This document shows, piece by piece, positions 50,639 through 61,886 of a stretch of 64,000 nucleotides of DNA. The notes below the pieces were generated by a model that had not been told where the DNA came from, did not search any database, and saw nothing but the letters and a program-made list of their open reading frames with translations. This stretch comes from Anaeramoeba flamelloides (lineage: Eukaryota; Metamonada; Anaeramoebidae), in contig JANTQA010000016.1 in assembly GCA_027625915.1 (NCBI GenBank), positions 1,121,001 through 1,185,000 of the forward strand. Reading direction: 5' to 3'. The position numbers and the translations under genes were made by a program. Every line of letters begins with the position of its first letter. Position 1 is the first letter of the stretch.

Positions 50639-53600
50639 GTAGTAGTGGTGGTGAGAAAGAGGATGATAAAGAAATTATTCAAAATATGCAAATTAATTTA
50701 TCAAAGCAAGCTAAGGAATCATTGTCTATTTCAAATTTCATTGAAGAAGAAAATGAAGAAGAAGAAAATATTGATTTAGATTTGGAGTTGGAAGAGAAAT
50801 TGGAATTGGAATTAGCAAAGGAAAAAATAATTTCACAATTTGATTGCCGTTTGATTACACCGCTGAAGACCACTTTTGGTATTTTTGAAATTACAACTAA
50901 AAAATTAAAGTTCTATCCTAAAAGCAATGATGATAAGGATGATGATGTAAATGTTAAGAATAATTTTAATAATGGTGAGAAAGATAAAGATGATGATAAT
51001 GAAGACAACTTGGAAGAAGAGCAAGAAGAAAGATCTTGGTCATTAGATGAATTATTTCAAATACATAAAAGACGATATTTATTAAGACCAAGTGCAATCG
51101 AATTTTTTTTAATTGACAAAACTAATTTTTTTATTAATTTTGAAAAAAAGAAAAGAAATAAAGTATATAATAAAATAATTTCATTAAAGCCTAAAAATTT
51201 AATAAAAATAAATTCAAATAATCCTAAAGGGTGGATTAAAAAATCCGGTTATACTAAGATGTGGCAAAGACGTCAGATATCTAATTTTGAATATTTAATG
51301 AAATTAAACACAATAGCTGGTAGAAGTTATAATGATATAAGCCAATACCCGGTTTTCCCCTGGATTTTATCTAATTATAAAAGTCAAACCATAGATTTAA
51401 ATGATAAAAAGAATTATAGAGACTTATCAAAGCCTATTGGCGCGTTAGAAGAAAAAAGGAAAACCCAATTTATCGAAAAATATAATATGTTTGCTGAGCA
51501 AGCCCAAGAGGCTGGAATCCCTCCTTTCCATTATGGTACACATTATTCTAGCGCTGCAATGGTTTTATTCTTTTTAATTCGAATGGAGCCTTTTACTACT
51601 CTGCATATTGAATTACAAGGTATGTTTGTTTTTTTTGTGTGTGTGTGTATGTTTTTTGTTTTTGTTTCATTTATTAGCGATATATTGGACAAATTAGAAT
51701 TTCTGGGTGATAATTTTTTTTTATTATTTATTTATTAATGAGCTATAAAGTGTCAAGATGTTAAAATATTATTAACAGTTTATAGTCAAGAGAACAGTTT
51801 TTTTGTTGTTTTTTTATTTTGTTTTAAAAAGAAAGATGTTGGTTTTTTTTGATCGTATATAAGTCACTTTTCTTTCTTTTAATTACATTTTAACTAATTT
51901 TAAATAGGATTTGTTTTTTTTTTTTGTATTTTATATTTCCGCATTGTTTGTAAATTGAATTTTGTTTCAGCAAATGATGATAAACAGAATTTGAATAAAA
52001 AATAAAATTTTTTAATAGAATTAAAAATGGATAAAATCTGAAAATAAATATAATAAAAGAGTGAGAACTTGTTTAGAACTGAAAGAAATGAATAAAACCA
52101 AAATAATTGTTTGGTCAAATAAATAATTATTTTTTATTTATTTAGAAGCAAAGGAAGAGATCAAAAATCTTCTTACTGCAATAATTTTTTTTTTAACTGT
52201 TGTTTTGATTAAAAAATCAATATATTTTCTAAAAAAAAAAAAAAAAACAAGAATTAAAAAAGCAAAATGCCATAAATTTTTCTGTTTATTTGGAATATCA
52301 TTTGATTTTCCTCATAAAATACAAAGCCTCGATAAAAACTTTGTTAGGTTTTTTTTTTTTATTTATTTCTAAAGCTCAAAAAAAAATTTGGCACTCTAAG
52401 ACACTCTAATGTACTTTCCCAATCTCGAAATTTTTGTTTAGGGGTTTTAATAATAGAATTAAATATTTGATCAATTATGGATCAAATGCAATATGTTACT
52501 TTATTAAATTTTTAAATTAGAACTTTATAGATCGGACAATTCATAAAGTGCTGATTTTTAATAATACGAAATTTTATTTTTGTTGGTTTACTTCTATTTT
52601 TTTTTTTTTTTTTTTTTTTTGTGTGTGGCAGTTACCCAAATCCTGTTTTTACAAAATCTTAGTACAAGATACTGATTTGTAATATTTAACCCAGTCTGAG
52701 AATGGAGTAGACAGATTGTAAGTGGGTGTTTATTTAGAAACATTTGTTCCCTTCAGTTCAATTTGGTTAATTTCGTTCGCTTTGGTTGCCTCAGTTTGCA
52801 AAAGATACTTCAGTTAAGTTCGGTTTAAGATCCAATAGGATCAAAATTATTGATTCTTTATATTATTTTTTATTCTTTATACCTCCTCAAAGCATTTATA
52901 AAAACAAAAGGAGATATGCCCCAAGCAACTTAAAAAATAATTAATTAATAAATTAAAAGAGAAAGCAAGGGTTGTGTGATTATTTAAGAAATGTTTTTTT
53001 TTTTTTTTTTTTGATTCTTTTAAAATAGAGTGTTTTTTCATGGATATGATTTTATTGGGAGTGTAAAACAATAAAGAGTCTAGAACATATTTAACAAATG
53101 GTGACTGGGGTACAAATAAATATCTGAAAATGATTTTTTTTTTTTTCGATTTCTATTGAAACAATTTAAAAAAAAAAAAAAACCAATAAAAGAATAAGGG
53201 TCAAATTAACTAAAAGAAATTATAATTTACAAATATTATTCAAATTTTCTTGAAATTAAGTGGTTAGTGTATATCATGAAGAAATCCGAGATTAAATTAT
53301 GTTATTATTGAAGGTAAATCATATTAGAGCACGATGTGGTTCAAATATCTTTAAAAATTCAATTTGTAAAATAATACCAAAAGTTGATCTCATCAATTTA
53401 AAAATATATGCGTGTATTAGTAAAAAAATCATGAATTTCAGAAAATAATATCAGTTTCAAGATACATTTAAAGGTAGAATCAGTAATATTTTGACTTCAT
53501 GATTTCAAAGTATCTTTCTTATAAATTTATAGAGAAATGTAGATTCATTATTCTAAACAATTCTATTTTTTTTTAAAAAATTCAATAATTAACTAATAAG

Positions 53601-55924
53601 GAGATTATTTTTAGAAATTATTTGCACAAATTGGGAATTCTATTAAAAATACAGTTAGCTTTTATAAAAAGGGAACCAAAAATAATCAGTCTTTAAATTT
53701 ATTATGTTGATAATTATTGAGAAAATTCTTTGAAATTATAAAATTGAAAATATAGTTACTTTTGGAAATGTTCTAAATATTCATTTTTAAAATATTGGGA
53801 TAACTATTATTTTGAGTTTTTAATCTTAAGATTTGAACTATAGTACATTGATATTATTTGCTTTCAACTGTAACAAATGTTAATTATCGATAAATTTATT
53901 GTGACTATTAATTCCTGAAAAATAATATTTTTAAATGCACAAAAATTACTTAAATGATTTTCAAAAATATCTTTTGATATTTAAATCATATTTATCAGTT
54001 TTAAACAAATATGGGGGCAATGGTGATATAATATAAATTAATTTTTGATCACTAAAATTTTTTTGAAAAATAATATTAATAATGTATCATAACAATAATC
54101 TTTAATGAATATACTAATAATAATGGTAATAATATCTAATGATAATAACTTATAATAATTGTAATAGGTGGTAAGTTTGATAGGGCAGATAGATTGTTTC
54201 ATTCAATACCGCAAATATGGGACAATTGTTTAACAAATCAAGGTGACGTTAAAGAACTGATACCTGAGTTTTTTTATTTGCCAGAATTTTTAGAAAATTC
54301 TAATAATTTTAATTTAGGTCAAACACAGAAAGGTGATTTTTTGAATAATGTAAAACTGCCGCCATGGGCCAAAAATTCACCAGAAGAATTTATTAAGATA
54401 AATAGAGAGGCCTTAGAATCGGAATATGTTAGCGAGCATTTAAATGAATGGATTGATTTAATTTTTGGTTACAAGCAGAAGGGTAAAGAAGCAGTTAAGG
54501 CTGTAAATGTTTTTTATTATTTAACATATGAAAATGCTGTAAATATTGATAAAATTAATGATCCAACGGAAAAGCAATCAATTTTAGATCAAATTGAAAA
54601 TTTTGGTCAAACGCCATCTCAATTGTTTAAAAAAAAGCCCCACCCAAAAAGATTGTCAGTAAATGAATGTATAACTTCATCATCGCCAATTTATTATTTG
54701 TCGCAACCAATCGATCTATTAGAGCTTAAGGGTAAAACCTATAAATTTTCAAACAATGAAATATATTTCATATATGTTACAAGGCCAATTAAATCTGGGC
54801 TGAGCCAATGTAGGAGAATAATTATTTTTGATAAAGAAAGAAATTTAATCTGCCCAAGGGTTAGATTAAATACTAGCGGAAGTAGTAGTGGTGGTGGTGG
54901 AACAAATGTTAGTGGCGGTAGCGGGATGGGTGGTAGTGGTGGCAATAGTAATTTAAATAATAGCTCATCAATAAAGCAAGATTCTGGATATATCGAATTT
55001 TTAGATGACTATCGTTTATTAATTTCAACTTCAAATGAAAGCCAAAAAAATCAAAAAAAAAATAAAATTGGTGTTAGCTTTACAGAAGGTATCGAAAATT
55101 TTTATAATTGTTTTGCACTAACCAATTTTGAAAAGAATTTTGTAAGTTGTGGCTATTGGGATAACTCTTTTAAATCAAATAATTTAGAAAATAATAAATT
55201 GTTGCAATCGATAAATAATCATAAAGAAGTTGTCACATGTTTAGCAATAGATAAATTTACCCTTGGTGAATTATTAGTAACAGGGTCAAAGGATACCACA
55301 GTGATCATTTGGCAATTTAGTAAAGATAAAATTATTTCAACAAAGGCTATCTTATATGGGCACACCGACGAAATCACATGCGTAGATTTTAATTCAGATT
55401 TTGATATTGTTGTGTCTGGTTCCAAATCTGGTAAGATAATCATACATTCTTTTAGAAACGCATGCTTGGTAAGATCGATTGAAAGATCTAATTTAGATAA
55501 GGACAATGTTAAAGGTAGTGTTAATAGTAATGTTAATGGCAATATTCGTAAATGCCCAATTTCATTAATAAAAATTACAAACCAAGGAAAAATTCTTTTT
55601 TATGACCAAAAAATTTATCTTTATAATATTAATGGGAAATTATGCTCAATCGCTAACCCCGTGCATAGGATTACTAGCTGGGTCATAACTAATGATGACC
55701 AGTTTTTAATTTGCTCGACGGAAAAGGGGAATATCCAAATTAGGTGGCTATATAACCTCAAAATTATTAAAACTTATAATTTCAGAGGTAAAATAAATAC
55801 ACTTTGTTTATCCCATGATGAAAGATTTATTTTTGCTGGGTTCCAAGATGGTAAAGTTTTGATCGATAAATTTAGAAAAAATCGTGGTACATATTACCGT
55901 ACAAACAAATTATATCAAAAATAA
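35272..55924 (+). CDS. WDFY3/LvsA-like giant BEACH-WD40 protein
   Basis: The model joins 35272-35463, 35641-35875, 39321-39785, 42141-51619 and 54168-55924. All phases agree, and the sum is 4041 codons plus stop if one A is discounted in each of two A9 runs (47993-48001 and 48470-48478), where the frame shifts. Such scaffolds act in vesicle traffic and selective autophagy. Visible parts: N-terminal armadillo-like region (IQYGIFPALIATGY; exon 3 resembles plant SPIRRIG); a ConA-like domain at about 45550-46430 ending LGPNYMGTF; a PH-like domain ending HKRRYLLRPSAIEFF (about 50830-51190); a BEACH domain (NFEYLMKLNTIAGRSYNDISQYPVFPWIL, HYGTHYSS, then after intron 4 DVKELIPEFFYLPEFL and WIDLIFGYKQKG); and C-terminal WD40 repeats (from about 55130). 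No FYVE finger follows. Five Glu-rich segments carry PPPLPKK. The assignment of exons 1-2 to this gene rests on phase and weak similarity. Confidence 0.85.
35464..35640 (+). other. BEACH gene intron 1
   Basis: The 177-nt T-rich intron starts GTAATT and ends CTTAG, phase 0. The protein reads NATSI|NRLVDWYFDF across the junction. Confidence 0.7.
36995..37820. mobile_element. 826-bp long-inverted-repeat element, CAGTCAAATC ends
   Basis: The arms of about 265 bp are nearly complementary: 36995-37261 against 37555-37820. The left arm reads CTGTCAAATCTAAAACCCTG and the right ends CAGGGTTTTAGATTTGACTG. The right flank is TA (37821-37822) and the left flank is a changed AA. The roughly 290-bp centre has no open frame. 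By its ends it belongs with the CAGT-type Tc1/mariner-like non-autonomous elements of this window. Confidence 0.85.
37965..38050. repeat. Foldback-repeat remnant D
   Basis: A single hairpin module, with CAGAGTTCAAAAGAATTGAATAAAAT and a near-complement ATTTTACTCAATTCTTCGTCTTTTCG, matches the AGAATTTAAAAGAATT modules of blocks A and C. A C-run and a (CA)n microsatellite follow immediately (38051-38082). Confidence 0.65.
39786..42140 (+). other. BEACH gene intron 3, 2.4 kb
   Basis: It starts GTAAGT and ends AATAG. An Asn codon is split 1+2 and the protein reads FRLLLNLFNEIHKLGNI across the junction. It contains a 13-G run (40201-40213), a GGGGGGTGTTTTTAATTCCCC motif resembling the start of foldback block A (40378-40399), a dispersed repeat (40770-41170) and a weak GGCACTCTCC remnant (about 41395). 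Confidence 0.75.
40770..41170 (+). repeat. Dispersed repeat with GTGTGT-(T)n-GCAAGTTTCCCAAATC, copy 1
   Basis: The copy runs from a T-rich start through CAAGTTTCCCAAATCTTGTTTTTGCAA, a CAGTTCA/CAGTTTAG-rich stretch, and TACCACCTCCAAACACTTAAAAA to an AAAAAGAAGATGAACC tail. A related copy in the same orientation lies at 52590-52960. Divergence is substantial and class is unknown. Direct orientation and an A-rich end could suit a SINE, but no tRNA-like promoter boxes are recognised. Confidence 0.6.
44885..45050 (+). other. BEACH protein: two Glu-rich PPPLPKK modules
   Basis: Inside exon 4, two modules encode EEEGEELPPPLPKKK (about 44885-44928) and EEGEEQLPPPLPKKT (about 45008-45051), separated by Lys/Asn/Glu-rich spacer. 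PPLPKK fits the class II SH3-ligand pattern PxxPxK. Three more copies occur at 48450-48755. Confidence 0.75.
48440..48770 (+). other. BEACH protein: three tandem EEMPPPLPKK modules
   Basis: Three near-identical units (starting about 48448, 48590 and 48730) encode acidic runs then EEMPPPLPKK and IINDEKE. Their nucleotide similarity points to recent tandem duplication. The first copy has nine A after TTGCC where the others have eight, which is where the reading frame changes. Confidence 0.8.
52200..52445. repeat. Foldback-repeat block F inside BEACH intron 4
   Basis: It contains TCTGTTTATTTGGAATATC, a GTTAGGTTTTTTTTT unit, a TTTATTTCTAAAG half-hairpin, and the closing near-tandem units GGCACTCTAA, GACACTCTAA (52386-52410). 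It is more degraded than block C but has the same order of parts. Confidence 0.7.
52590..52960 (+). repeat. Dispersed repeat with GTGTGT-GGCAGTTACCCAAATC, copy 2
   Basis: It is related to 40770-41170: T-run, GTGTGTGGCAGTTACCCAAATC, TGTTTTTACAAAATC, CAGTTCA and GGTTGCC-like words, TACCTCCTCAAAGCATTTATAAAAA and a purine-rich end. Both copies lie in introns of the same gene, in the same orientation. Confidence 0.6.
53240..53830 (+). repeat. Old diverged repeat, copy 1 (second copy at 59240-59840)
   Basis: The copy shares an ordered series of short matches with 59240-59840: AATAATT(A/G)ACTAATA, TTATTTTTA(C/G)AAATTATTT, TTTGGAA(A)(T)GTTCTAAAT, and TATTATT(T/A)(T/G)...GAGTTT near the ends. It is too diverged to define ends or class. 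Confidence 0.5.
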
Positions 55925-57370
55925 ATTTATTCATTTTTTTTTTTTATTTTTGTAATTCGTTTTTATATTTTATTTGATTTCTTTTTTTTTTTTTTCTTTT
56001 ATTTATTTTTACATTCTTTTGTGGTCGTTTCCATATGTTTTTTATTTCTTTAATGCTTTTACAAATTTTAAAAACAAATTTCTGAAAATCAGTTTTGTTA
56101 AAAAGGAAAGGTAAACCAAATCACTTCTTCATTTAAATGTCTTTTTGTATGTTCAAAGTAATAGTCCTAATTTGATTAGTTTTTGATTTTTTTTTCATTT
56201 ATTATTAAAAACTTAATTATTAAAGTGGTATTGTTTCTTATATTATAAAAAGTTTTTGCCCTGTTTATTATCACTATACATCGATTATTACATCATCAAA
56301 GGTATTTATTGTAATAAATATTAATAAATAAAAGGATTTATTTTCTTTTTTGAGATAAATATTTTATAATAAACATATTAAAAATGTATTTATTGTGCAA
56401 ATTGGAAAATATCGGTATTAGTTTAATAATGGTGGTTTTATTCATTAAAGTTTTAAAACAATCAATAAATGTTTACCTCAGAAATTGCGTTTTTGTTTTA
56501 AAATGAACATTGATTTTTTCATGTAAAATTTTCTTGAAGAAATTTGGAAATTTGGTAATTTTTCCTTGAAATTCTACATCATATTTTTTATTCTGAAAAT
56601 AGTTTGAATTATTATAATAATTCTTGAGAGTAAGACCAAACAATTTTTTAAAACAATTTTTCAAAATTAAAAATTATTTTGTAATTTTTTTTTCATTTTT
56701 TGAAAAGGAAAAAATGAACTTTTTTAAAACATAAAAGAAAAAAATTATTTAATAGATCTCAATTTAATTGTGAAAATGTAGTTAGGCTTCACTCAAATTT
56801 AAATTTCTTTAATCATCCAAAGATCTATTAGTTTTAGTTTATTGTGATTTAATTTGAAATATTTATTTTTAAAAATACTTATTTAATTTTTTTTTTTTTT
56901 TTCAAAATCAAAACTTTCTGATTAAAGGCAAAAAATATGTAAAAAACCATTTCCAAGTATTAAAATAATTATTAATAAAAATAAGTGGTTAATTTTTTTA
57001 GTTTTATATTGAAATCATGTAATTTTTGGATTTCAGAAAACAGCCTCAAATTATTAAATTGTTTAGATATGGTTAATTCATCTGTTTGATAATCTAAATA
57101 ATAAATTGAAGGAAAAAAAAAAAAGATCTCAACAAGATCTTTTTCATATTTTTTAAAAGAGTGTTAGTATATTAATTGTATTTTTTCGAAGGGTTTCTGA
57201 AAATAATTAAAGAAAATATCAATTTGAGGGAAGCGACAAATTTTAATAAAAGGGGGGAAATTTTATTCGATAAATTGTTAAAGATTTCTTAATTAAATAT
57301 TAGTTAGATTAAAGAGAAAATATTTTCCTTTATTTAAACAAATTTAGTTTTTTTCAGAAAGTTTTTTTTT
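55925..57370. other. 3' flank of the BEACH gene, no gene seen
   Basis: T-rich DNA with poly-T runs follows the stop. The rest is AT-rich. One small minus-strand frame (56473-56664) is low-complexity. No repeat family is recognised. Confidence 0.5.
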
Positions 57371-57379
57371 TTTTTTGGT

Positions 57380-57790
57380 CCTCATGTTTCATCTGTAAAT
57401 AGAATGATATGGTCTTTGTGGGTCGCAACGCTGCTAAGTAATATACCAAGTTAGTCATTATATTTGATAGAAAATCCAATATGTCTTGAAAGACTTCTTT
57501 TGCCTTTTCTTATCCATTGTTATGTTTCGTATCAATTCAAGTAATTTTACAGTTAAGAGTTAAAGAACGATTTCTATGTGAGCATAAACCGGTCTGAAAT
57601 ATATCCGCATATTTTCCTTCTCATAAATGTATAGGGATACAACCAGTTGGGGATCGTTGATTAGCCATGAATGGTCTTGAGACTGGTTTAGCTTTAACTT
57701 TCTTTTCTATTATTTTAAAGAATTTTTGAGTTCTTGTTTCAATCATTGGAATTATTGTATCTTTGCGCATTTTAGTTGATGAAATTTGTT
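57380..57790 (-). pseudogene. Decayed coding-like patch of unknown family
   Basis: The minus strand shows protein-like stretches, for example MRKDTIIPMIETRTQKFF and FLSNIMTNLVYYLAALRP, with several breaks. Base composition is visibly less AT-rich than the flanks. I do not recognise the family. It could be a relic of a transposon-encoded enzyme or of a host gene. Treated as a fossil. Confidence 0.35.
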
Positions 57791-57914
57791 TTTAAGGGGT
57801 TGATTTCTATCAAGGGGTAATCTTGGGTTGATTTAAGTTGTTATTTTAGTGTAATCACCTTAGTGTAATATGGTTATAATTTCTGTAAAAAATTCGATTA
57901 GTAAAGTACTATTA

Positions 57915-58396
57915 TAGCAGGGAAATAAATACAGGAAATTAAAAAAATTCAGGAAAAGATTTTTAATTGTGAATATTAGTAAAATTTTTGTGTAATTTCA
58001 TTTATTTTTAATCAAATAACCAATTTTTTTATGAGATGGGTAATATACTACCCAAAGTTCATCAAAGTATGGTTTCTCTAGAATACTCGAGTACTTGGTA
58101 GATAGTCTAAGTAGATCAACTTTTTTTGAAAAACAATCAAGTTTTATAGAGGTTTATTAGAGTTTGGAAAATGATAATTTGTTATTCTTGTTTTTTGATT
58201 GATTGAATGGTGTTTGGAACAAGTTCGATTTCTTTAATCATCATTCTAATAAGTGGGTGAGTTATAATTAAAAAGGTTTGATTCTTAAAAAAAGGATTTG
58301 ATAAAAATAAATTAAATTACACAAAAATTTTACTAATATTCACAATTAAAAATCTTTTCGGGGTTTTTTTTATGCCCGGTATTTATTTCACTACTT
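57915..58396. mobile_element. MITE with TAGYAGTG ends, copy 2
   Basis: The 482-bp element is inverted relative to the copy at 22181-22677. TA flanks both ends (57913-57914 and 58397-58398). Terminal inverted repeats of about 80 bp contain GGAAATAAATAC and AAAAGATTTTTAATTGTGAATATTAGT. It is non-coding. Confidence 0.82.
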
Positions 58397-58714
58397 TATG
58401 AGAAAAATAAATTGAAAATAACAATTTAGGCAAAACTATTACTTCAATTATCATTTAATCCCCGTTATTAGAGTTTATTTGCGAGGTGGTCTGCGTGTTG
58501 GTTCTTAAAAATCTTTAGGTTGTTGAATTTCCTGTTGTTGGGGGTACTGTGATTTTTAAAAGTCTCTAGGTGGGAATGGGTCGCGGTTATTTTGGTGTAA
58601 AAAGTTATAAATTGGTAAGACAACAAATTTTCCTATATTTCAACTTCCGTGTATTTTTTTAAAGAGATAATAATTAATAGTTTTGAAAACACTTTACTCA
58701 TATAAAAAAAACTT

Positions 58715-59060
58715 AAACACGGGGGGGGGGTAACTGGTGATAAATATTATGTGGCTAGCATTTTCTAGGATTTAAAAGAATAGAGTATCACCATGAGTTT
58801 TTTACTCTTTTCTTTTAAAATTCCGAAAAGGTAGAGATGAAGTGTCCACTAAGTACCGTAGAGTGTGTAATAGTTAATCGGGTGCCTAGGCTCTCCAGTA
58901 TTCAAAATAAGGGAGAAAAAATAATAGTTTTTATATTCTTTCAAATTCTAAAAAACCTAACAGAGTTTTTTTTTTACTTTTTGAAATAAATCAAAAATTT
59001 CATAGATCGTCGATTTATTTTAAAAATTTTAAAAAAAAATCTAACCCAAAACTTTATGAA
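58715..59060. repeat. Foldback-repeat block G
   Basis: It starts with a G-run (ACGGGGGGGGGGTAAC). A hairpin module TTTCTAGGATTTAAAAGAATAGAGTA pairs with TACTCTTTTCTTTTAAAATTCC, followed by GTGTCCACTAAGTACCGTAGAGTGT, the reverse of the closing near-tandem units of blocks A and C. A further hairpin follows at about 58960-59045. Orientation is mixed, so it may be rearranged. Confidence 0.65.
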
Positions 59061-59239
59061 AAAAAAATATTTTTTCATATTTATATTAACAAATAATTCT
59101 TTCATAATTAAAATAATTGATTCTCTATTTGTAGTATATTTGTCAGATTTAAAATACTTTTAAAATAAAATAAAATGTCCTCTTAACTGTGTGAAAAACA
59201 ATTATTCAAATTTTTTAATATTAAATTTAAAAAAAAAAA

Positions 59240-59840
59240 TCTTAATAGATACTCGAAAATTGGATTTTCCAACTTAAATTGTAAAATATCTTTAACAATA
59301 TTTTTTGAACAAAGATCCTTTATTAACTAATAGTGTTTATTTTAAATCAAGTTATAAAAAGGATAAAATTAGCAAATATTTAATTTTTTTTGAAAAAAAA
59401 TTTTCATGATGGTGAGTAGTAATATTTGTTAATCTCTTCAATTAAAAATTGTTGTTTGTCTTAGTAAAAAAACAATACAATAATTTCGGAAAAAATAGGT
59501 AGTTTGCCACACATTTAAAGGTTGAGTTATCAATTTTCAGACTTCAAAGTCGCAAAATATCTTACTAAAATTTACCATATGTAGATAAGTCATGAAAAAA
59601 TTCAATTGTTTTCAAAAATGAAATAATTGACTAATAGTTTATTTTTACAAATTATTTCTGAAATATTGGAACTATTTTGATGTTGCAATTATCTTTATAA
59701 AAATGAAATAAAACTAATCAGTTGTTGGGGATTTTGATGGTTATTGAGTTAAATATGTGATATTAAAAAATTATAAAATATAGATTGTTTTGGAAGTTCT
59801 AAATCTGAATTATCCAAGACTGGAATATTATTAGTTTGAG
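59240..59840 (+). repeat. Old diverged repeat, copy 2
   Basis: It matches 53240-53830 in the same order and orientation over about 600 bp, at low identity. No open frame and no clear ends. Confidence 0.5.
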
Positions 59841-60319
59841 TTTCTATTTTTGGGTTTGGAAAAGGAATTTAAAAAAAATTTTGAAAAAATAAATTTTTCA
59901 TTGATGATCCTCAGTTTAAAAATGTAAAAATGGAATAATTTATTGTATAATAAGATTTTTAATATATTTTTTAGAGTTATTTGAGGTATATAAGGACAAT
60001 TACATTTACATACAATTGCAATATTCTTTGACAATAGATAAAAGCTATAGTGACTCTAATCCCTTAAAAATTAATTTAAATAAAAATATTTTATATTTTC
60101 AGAGTATATTTACAAATTCTTGATTTATCATTGTTTAATTAACTTTTGTCTAAAAATCTTGAATTGGGGTTGCGTACAGCACATAGTAAATAAAATTTTT
60201 TTTCTCAGTCATTAAACTACACTTATATTATGAAAATAATTGTTTTCATAATCCCTCTAAAATTTTATATTTTATTTTTGTTTGACCTTTTAAAAAACAA
60301 TTATCAAATTCATATCTTT

Positions 60320-61440
60320 CGTTAGTGTTATAAAGTGTTTTTATTTCTTTAGATTTTTTTAAAATGAAGTAAATTATTAAAGTTTTTATTTTTTTTTATA
60401 TTTTCAAAAATAAACCAATATTTTTACGATTTTCCAATTTGTTTTAATTTTAAAAATAAAATAATAATTTGAGTTTGATCATGGTATTGAATTAGAAGAA
60501 GATTTTTTATGATTAATTTTGGTATATACTGTTCTAACTGCTACACATAAATAACAAACTTTTGATAATTTTATGAATTTAGAAGTGATAACTTGAATGA
60601 AATTTTCCACATTTAATTAGTCAAATATTAATAATTGAAAAACCAAAACGGTCTTGGAAAATCTAAAAGGGGTAAAGTTCCACTGTGTTGACTCTTTTTC
60701 AATTCTTTCCAAGAATTTAATTATTAAATTGGTTCAGAATAATCAAGATTGTTTGTTTTTCAGTAGCGTTTTGAGTCTTTTTTCCAAGAGATTAAAGAAA
60801 CTTAAACTACTTCATTTTTCAAATCAAAGTTTTGATTTTTCATTCACTTTGAATCTTTAATCAAAGTTATCTACTCTATTTCTGTTAGGCCATTTTCATT
60901 GAATAAATTTCAGACATAGGGTGACTAAAGATTAGTTCTTGTTTCTTTTTAATCTAGAATGATAGTAACACAATATCAAAAGAATACCATTAAGATCAAT
61001 GGTACTCTTCAAATTATTATTTCTTGAGTCCAATAAGGAACCAAAATTAGATTGAAAAATCCCATTGTTAAGTGGTTTAGTTTCCTATTTTGGATTTTTC
61101 AAATAATACTCTCATAATAAAATAATAACCTATAAATAAATATTCTCAGTTGTGAATTGGAAAATATATTAAAACAAAAAAAAAAGTTAATATTAGAAGT
61201 TTGTTAAATTGAGAGTTGTGCTTTCGGACAGAATATAACAGAATTAATCATAAAAAATCTTCTTCAAATTCAATACCATGATCAAACTCAAATTATTATT
61301 TTATTGTAAAAATTAAAACAAATTGGAAAATCGTAAAAATATTGGTTTATTTTTGAAAATATAAAAAAAAATAAAAACTTTCATAATTTACTTCATTTTA
61401 AAAAAAACAAAAGAAATAAAATCACTATATAATATCAACG
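60320..61440. mobile_element. 1.1-kb long-inverted-repeat element upstream of histone H2B
   Basis: The arms 60320-60535 and 61228-61440 are complementary with high identity over about 210 bp; for example GAGTTTGATCATGGTATTGAATT at 60471 and its complement near 61275. The outer ends are CGTTAGTGTTATAAAGTG and its imperfect complement. No clear TA duplication is visible. The 690-bp centre has only a short frame (60654-60860) with no recognisable similarity. The right end lies about 100 bp before the H2B ATG. Confidence 0.75.
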
Positions 61441-61541
61441 GGTGGTTTAAATTTGAAATTTGTTCAAAATTAGTGAATATAAAAATGTAAAAAGTAAAAA
61501 GTAATAATCATTTTTTTTATTTTATACAAACTCAATTAAAA

Positions 61542-61886
61542 ATGTCCAAAAAAACAGTTAATAAGGAAGACGAAACCAAAAAAAGAAAAAGAAGAGTAGA
61601 AACATACTCAACATATGTATACAAAGTCTTAAAACAAGTCCATCCAGAAATTGGTATCTCCAACAAAGCAATGAGGATCATGAATTCCTTTGTTATGGAC
61701 GTCTTTGAAAGACTTGCAATGGAAGCATCAAACTTGGCCAGATTCAACAAAAGAGGTACAATTACATCTAGGGAAGTTCAATCTGCAACAAGATTATTAT
61801 TACCAGGTGAACTTGCAAGACATGCAGTTTCTGAAGGAACCAAAGCTGTTACAAAATATTCCAATGCTACACACAAAGATGATTAA
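61542..61886 (+). CDS. H2B: Histone H2B
   Basis: The intronless 114-residue core histone pairs with H2A in nucleosomes. After a short basic tail ([18 protein letters not shown]) come the canonical fold segments: [21 protein letters not shown] (helix 1), [31 protein letters not shown] (helix 2), [34 protein letters not shown] (helix 3 and C-terminal helix). The AVTK lysine that is ubiquitinated in other eukaryotes is present. The C-terminus is extended to SNATHKDD instead of the usual short Ser/Lys end. Length and order match the family, so the start is secure. TAA terminates it, and the downstream frame is plain AT-rich sequence. Upstream is the inverted-repeat element ending at 61440, so any promoter must lie in about 100 bp or inside that element. 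Confidence 0.97.
   Translation: MSKKTVNKEDETKKRKRRVETYSTYVYKVLKQVHPEIGISNKAMRIMNSFVMDVFERLAMEASNLARFNKRGTITSREVQSATRLLLPGELARHAVSEGTKAVTKYSNATHKDD

Larger units (their letters stand above)
51620..54167 (+). other. BEACH gene intron 4, 2.5 kb
   Basis: It starts GTATGT and ends AATAG, splitting the first Gly codon of the family-conserved LQGG 1+2 within the BEACH domain (IELQ|GGKFDRADRLFHS). This is the best-supported large intron here because both flanks are strongly conserved. It holds foldback block F, a dispersed repeat and an old repeat also seen at 59240-59840. Confidence 0.92.
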
